From PHAA01 sp964457945 (GTDB lineage Bacteria; Bacillota; Syntrophomonadia; Syntrophomonadales; Syntrophomonadaceae), in contig CAYWFX010000002.1 in NCBI GenBank assembly GCA_964457945.1, positions 124,001 through 188,000 on the forward strand: DNA of 64,000 nucleotides, read 5' to 3'. Every line of letters starts with the position of its first letter. Within the stretch, counting starts at the first letter, position 1. Shown piece after piece: positions 61,397-64,000 of this stretch. The notes beneath the pieces were generated by a model that worked only from the letters and a program-made list of their open reading frames with translations, ran no database searches and was not told the DNA's origin. Position numbers and translations under genes: made by a program.

Positions 61397-62655
61397 TATT
61401 CGCTATAATCAAATTCCATATCTTTAATCCTGACCGTGTCGCCTTCCTGAATACCTTTCGCCTTTAAAGCTTCATCTAATCCCATTCTAGCTACAGTTCT
61501 CTGGAATTTCTGCAAGTTTTCATCCTGATCGAAGTTAGTCATATTAAGTAAATTCTCAATCCGTTTGCCAGAAACCTGATATATTCCACCGATAACATCT
61601 ATTACGAAAGGTATATCTTGCTCAAAACGCCTTATTATCCTGGTCTCGCCAATATGCTCCTCAGGAGGAATGCTCTGCAAGATATCATAAGTTTTCTCTA
61701 CCAGCTCATCCACACCTTGACCAGTTACTGCTGAAATCCCATAGACCAGATCACCATATTTCTCCTGCAAAGCTTGGAATCTTTCTTCGGCCTCTGGCAC
61801 GTCTAATTTGTTAGCTACTATCAAATAAGGTCGCTTCAGCAATTCCGGGTTAAAAAATTCCAGCTCACTGCGTAGTATTATGAAATCCTCCATTACGTCC
61901 CGGCTATCTACTTGGGCGGTATCCAGAATGAACAACAGAACCTTATTTCTTTCGATATGGCGTAAAAAATCATGACCTAGACCAACACCCTCATGGGCCC
62001 CTTCAATTAAACCGGGAATATCTGCGATTACAAAGGATTCCTTATTCCTGGTTAAAACTACTCCCAAATTAGGAACCAGCGTGGTAAAGGCATAATCTGC
62101 GATTTTCGGACGAGCCGCTGAAACCCGGGAAATGAATGTTGATTTACCTGCATTAGGAAAACCAACCAGACCTACATCAGCCAGCAATTTGAGCTCCAAG
62201 CGAATCCATTTTTCTTCTCCCGGCTCGCCATTTTCAGCCATAGAAGGAGCCTTGTGGGTGGCATTGGCAAAACGGCTGTTGCCCTTGCCGCCCCGTCCAC
62301 CGCGGGCAATAATGGCTTCCTGCCCCGCAGCTGTAAAATCAGCAATTATCTCATTAGTATCATCATCCAGCACAATAGTGCCAACCGGAACCTTCACTAT
62401 CAGGTTTTCGCCCCAGGCCCCATGCTGGTTCTTACCAATTCCGTGGACACCTCGGTCAGCCTTGAAATGTTTCCGGTACTGGAAATCCATCAAAGTACTC
62501 ATACCTTCATCAGCCACAAATATAACATTACCGCCCCGACCACCGTCTCCCCCATAAGGGCCACCCAGGGGCACATATTTCTCCCGGCGAAAGGCCACGC
62601 AGCCATTGCCGCCGTCTCCGCCCTTTAAATATATCTTAGCATGATCAATAAACAT
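61396..62655 (-). CDS. obgE: GTPase ObgE/CgtA
   Basis: 419 residues from the ATG at 62655 behind AAGGAGTGAG. The glycine-rich Obg domain (FIDHAKIYLKGGDGGNGCVAFRREKYVPLGGPYGGDGGRGGNV, 1-158) is followed by the GTPase domain (GFPNAGKSTFIS, DIPGLIEGAHEG, NKLD) and a C-terminal OCT domain. It acts in ribosome assembly and stress or sporulation signalling. Its stop is next to the tandem repeats. It is 4 bp downstream of the Spo0B-like gene, so coexpression is likely. Confidence 0.97.
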   Translation of the reverse strand: MFIDHAKIYLKGGDGGNGCVAFRREKYVPLGGPYGGDGGRGGNVIFVADEGMSTLMDFQYRKHFKADRGVHGIGKNQHGAWGENLIVKVPVGTIVLDDDTNEIIADFTAAGQEAIIARGGRGGKGNSRFANATHKAPSMAENGEPGEEKWIRLELKLLADVGLVGFPNAGKSTFISRVSAARPKIADYAFTTLVPNLGVVLTRNKESFVIADIPGLIEGAHEGVGLGHDFLRHIERNKVLLFILDTAQVDSRDVMEDFIILRSELEFFNPELLKRPYLIVANKLDVPEAEERFQALQEKYGDLVYGISAVTGQGVDELVEKTYDILQSIPPEEHIGETRIIRRFEQDIPFVIDVIGGIYQVSGKRIENLLNMTNFDQDENLQKFQRTVARMGLDEALKAKGIQEGDTVRIKDMEFDYSE

Positions 62656-62659
62656 TAAC

Positions 62660-63112
62660 TCACTCCTTGTTAATCCTAATCCCCTTGGGACTTTGCCCCC
62701 ACCGGGCGCAGGTGAAAAACATATCCACTCCCCGTTCGTCTTCATAAAGAGATAGATATACCAGCGTATCCTCATCAGATCCAACTGTATCCTGGCACAG
62801 GACAGCCATACTCTGATAAGGCTCATCGCTTGCCTTTAATATGTCCCAGGATACAATATCTAAATCCTCATACCTAAGTATAATTCCCAGATCATGAGCT
62901 CTGGATAACTGCTCATAAAAATAGAGAGCTGCCTCTCCTTTCAAGGCTTCAAATATTATTCTTTCCGAGCTTATTTCTTCCATAACCGTACGCAGGTAGT
63001 TTTTCACCTGTTCCGGCTGGTCCATTTCCAAATAACCCCCGATAACCTGCAGGTGATTAGCAAAATCATGTCTGACTCTTCTTAATAATTCCACCATCTG
63101 TGCAGCTTCCAA
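62660..63112 (-). CDS. Spo0B-like sensor-kinase-type protein
   Basis: About 150 residues from the TTG at 63112 behind AGGGGGTG; an ATG 72 bp upstream sits inside a terminator hairpin, so it is rejected. The SpoOB-type alpha-helical domain contains LLRRVRHDFANHLQVIGGYLEMDQPEQVKNYLRTVMEEI, with the phosphorylatable His of RHDF. The C-terminal part is a degenerate ATPase-like fold. In Bacillus subtilis spo0B occupies this exact place between rpmA and obg, and relays phosphate to Spo0A. Role in the phosphorelay is inferred. Confidence 0.85.
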   Translation of the reverse strand: MEAAQMVELLRRVRHDFANHLQVIGGYLEMDQPEQVKNYLRTVMEEISSERIIFEALKGEAALYFYEQLSRAHDLGIILRYEDLDIVSWDILKASDEPYQSMAVLCQDTVGSDEDTLVYLSLYEDERGVDMFFTCARWGQSPKGIRINKE

Positions 63113-63170
63113 AGCATCACCCCCTAAAGACCGTTGATTTGCTGTTTCTTTTATTCCTAATAATAACAAA

Positions 63171-63194
63171 AACCCCTGAAACATTCCAGGGGTT
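63171..63194 (-). terminator. Terminator between rpmA and the Spo0B-like gene
   Basis: On the minus strand AACCCCTG pairs with CAGGGGTT around GAATGTT, followed by TTTGTTATT. It would separate the ribosomal-protein genes from spo0B-obgE or partially attenuate them. Confidence 0.75.
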
Positions 63195-63228
63195 GGTAAA
63201 TCAATGAACTTATGGTGATTGTTCAGGC

Positions 63229-63537
63229 TTACAGTGCAGCGTTTTCTTCAGCTACCACTGGATAAACGCTAACCTGCTTTTTATCTCTGCCTTTTCTTTC
63301 AAATTTGACGTTGCCGTCTACGGTGCAGAACAGGGTATCGTCTCCACCTATCATAACATTTTTGCCAGGATGGATCTTAGTCCCTCTCTGCCTGACAAGT
63401 ATATTGCCAGCCAAAACGAACTGGCCATCGCCTCTTTTTACCCCGAGACGCTTAGATTGACTGTCTCTTCCATTCCTGGTACTACCAACACCCTTTTTAT
63501 GTGCAAAGAGTTGTAAATCAATTTTAAACACTCTCAA
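63229..63537 (-). CDS. rpmA: 50S ribosomal protein L27
   Basis: 102 residues. FKIDLQLFAHKKGVGSTRNGRDSQSKRLGVKRGDGQFVLAGNILVRQRGTKIHPG is typical. The N-terminal LQLFAHKKG is the Firmicutes form that is cleaved after LQLF by the Prp protease, encoded just upstream. Sits at the peptidyl transferase centre of the large subunit. 4-bp overlap with prp. Confidence 0.98.
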   Translation of the reverse strand: MRVFKIDLQLFAHKKGVGSTRNGRDSQSKRLGVKRGDGQFVLAGNILVRQRGTKIHPGKNVMIGGDDTLFCTVDGNVKFERKGRDKKQVSVYPVVAEENAAL

Positions 63538-63863
63538 AACCTCCCAGTAAGTACTTTAATATATTGCGGATAATTATCCTGCAGGGAAATCAGACCTGCC
63601 TCCATAGTTGAAAGTATCAACTGCGCCTTTTCTAGATCTTCCTCGTCTAATAAGTCTGGAAGCTTACACTCCAGCCAGCCTTCCCTAAGTTCATAGAACG
63701 GCGGCTGAGATAGATGCTTCTGCAAACCTATCAGGGCGGTTCCAGTTATTGCCGATACACCTGCACAGTATATGTCCTGGCCTGCGCTGCCATAACCGGC
63801 ATGACCTTGCGCCTTAAATCCTCTGATGGTATTACCATCATATATCACCTTTATCTCAACCAT
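63534..63863 (-). CDS. prp: Ribosomal-processing cysteine protease Prp
   Basis: 109 residues. GHAGYGSAGQDIYCAGVSAITGTALIGL carries the catalytic His (about 22) and Cys (about 34). It removes the N-terminal extension of L27. Usual place between rplU and rpmA. Its ATG overlaps the rplU stop (TAATG). Confidence 0.97.
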   Translation of the reverse strand: MVEIKVIYDGNTIRGFKAQGHAGYGSAGQDIYCAGVSAITGTALIGLQKHLSQPPFYELREGWLECKLPDLLDEEDLEKAQLILSTMEAGLISLQDNYPQYIKVLTGRF

Positions 63864-64000
63864 TAACCTTCGATCTTTTCGATCTTAATTTTGGTATAAG
63901 ATTGGCGATGGCCCTGTTTCCTGCGATAATTCTTCCTCTTCTTGTACTTATAAACGATGATTTTCTTGGCTCTGCCCTGCTCAATAACCTCAACGGTAAT
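63863..64000 (-). CDS. rplU: 50S ribosomal protein L21, C-terminal part
   Basis: The last 45 residues are visible (ITVEVIEQGRAKKIIVYKYK, then KRKNYRRKQGHRQSYTKIKI and EKIEG) and the start runs off the window. KYKKRKNYRRKQGHRQ is the L21 hallmark that binds 23S rRNA. First gene of the rplU-prp-rpmA unit. Confidence 0.97.
   Translation of the reverse strand: MTVEVIEQGRAKKIIVYKYKKRKNYRRKQGHRQSYTKIKIEKIEG

Noticed and set aside
63113..63184. Upstream ATG start for the Spo0B-like gene
   Set aside because: The ATG lies in the loop of a terminator hairpin and has no ribosome site; the TTG at 63112 has AGGGGGTG.

Overview
The window looks like the chromosome of a low-to-mid GC, spore-former-type Firmicute of the class Clostridia. 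The support is the gene order rplU-prp-rpmA-spo0B-like-obgE-proB-proA, the nadD-yqeK-rsfS cluster near leuS and comEA-comEC, a T-box leader on leuS, strong GGAGG ribosome binding sites, DUF1540 proteins and a NirJ1-type radical SAM enzyme. A Syntrophomonas-like organism is my inference; the sequence does not prove it.

Layout. Positions 1-5.9 kb carry a partial beta-lactamase-fold hydrolase, an IS110-family element, a MATE exporter, a decayed copy of the comEC 3' end and a CorA transporter. Positions 6-11 kb are a metal and envelope block: a second CorA, uppP, fur with a perfect Fur box, a FeoB-like permease without a GTPase domain, and a small Cys-rich protein. Positions 11.4-18.7 kb hold PadR/DUF2889, a polysaccharide deacetylase behind a short leader with a terminator, an IS21 istB remnant, comEC-comEA, and a cyclic-nucleotide-binding/DUF2225 protein. 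Positions 18.8-24.8 kb hold leuS with its T-box leader, which contains a complete tRNA-Ala(GGC) gene, then nirJ1, rsfS, yqeK and nadD.

Positions 24.9-57.2 kb are accessory DNA. They hold hicAB, a cysteine synthase, drug/metabolite exporters, a SIR2-like protein, many single-gene units (acetyltransferases, methyltransferases, DUF1697, DUF1653, DUF3795, DUF4180, a CAT-like enzyme, ketopantoate reductases, MFS pumps), several broken genes and short repeated intergenic blocks. Almost everything from 30 to 57 kb is on the + strand. This block sits between nadD and proA, which in many Firmicutes belong to one contiguous housekeeping cluster, so the cluster appears to have been opened by inserted material.

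Positions 57.2-64 kb return to the housekeeping minus strand: nfo, a 168-bp palindromic MITE-like element, ogt, proA, proB (behind ~48-bp tandem repeats), obgE, a Spo0B-like gene, rpmA, prp and the 3' end of rplU.

The most interesting observation is the well-formed tRNA-Ala(GGC) placed inside the Stem III position of the leuS T-box riboswitch. One transcript would therefore carry a Leu-tRNA sensor and a mature tRNA sequence whose encoded ACCA lies about 20 nt upstream of the UGGU that normally reads a tRNA acceptor end.
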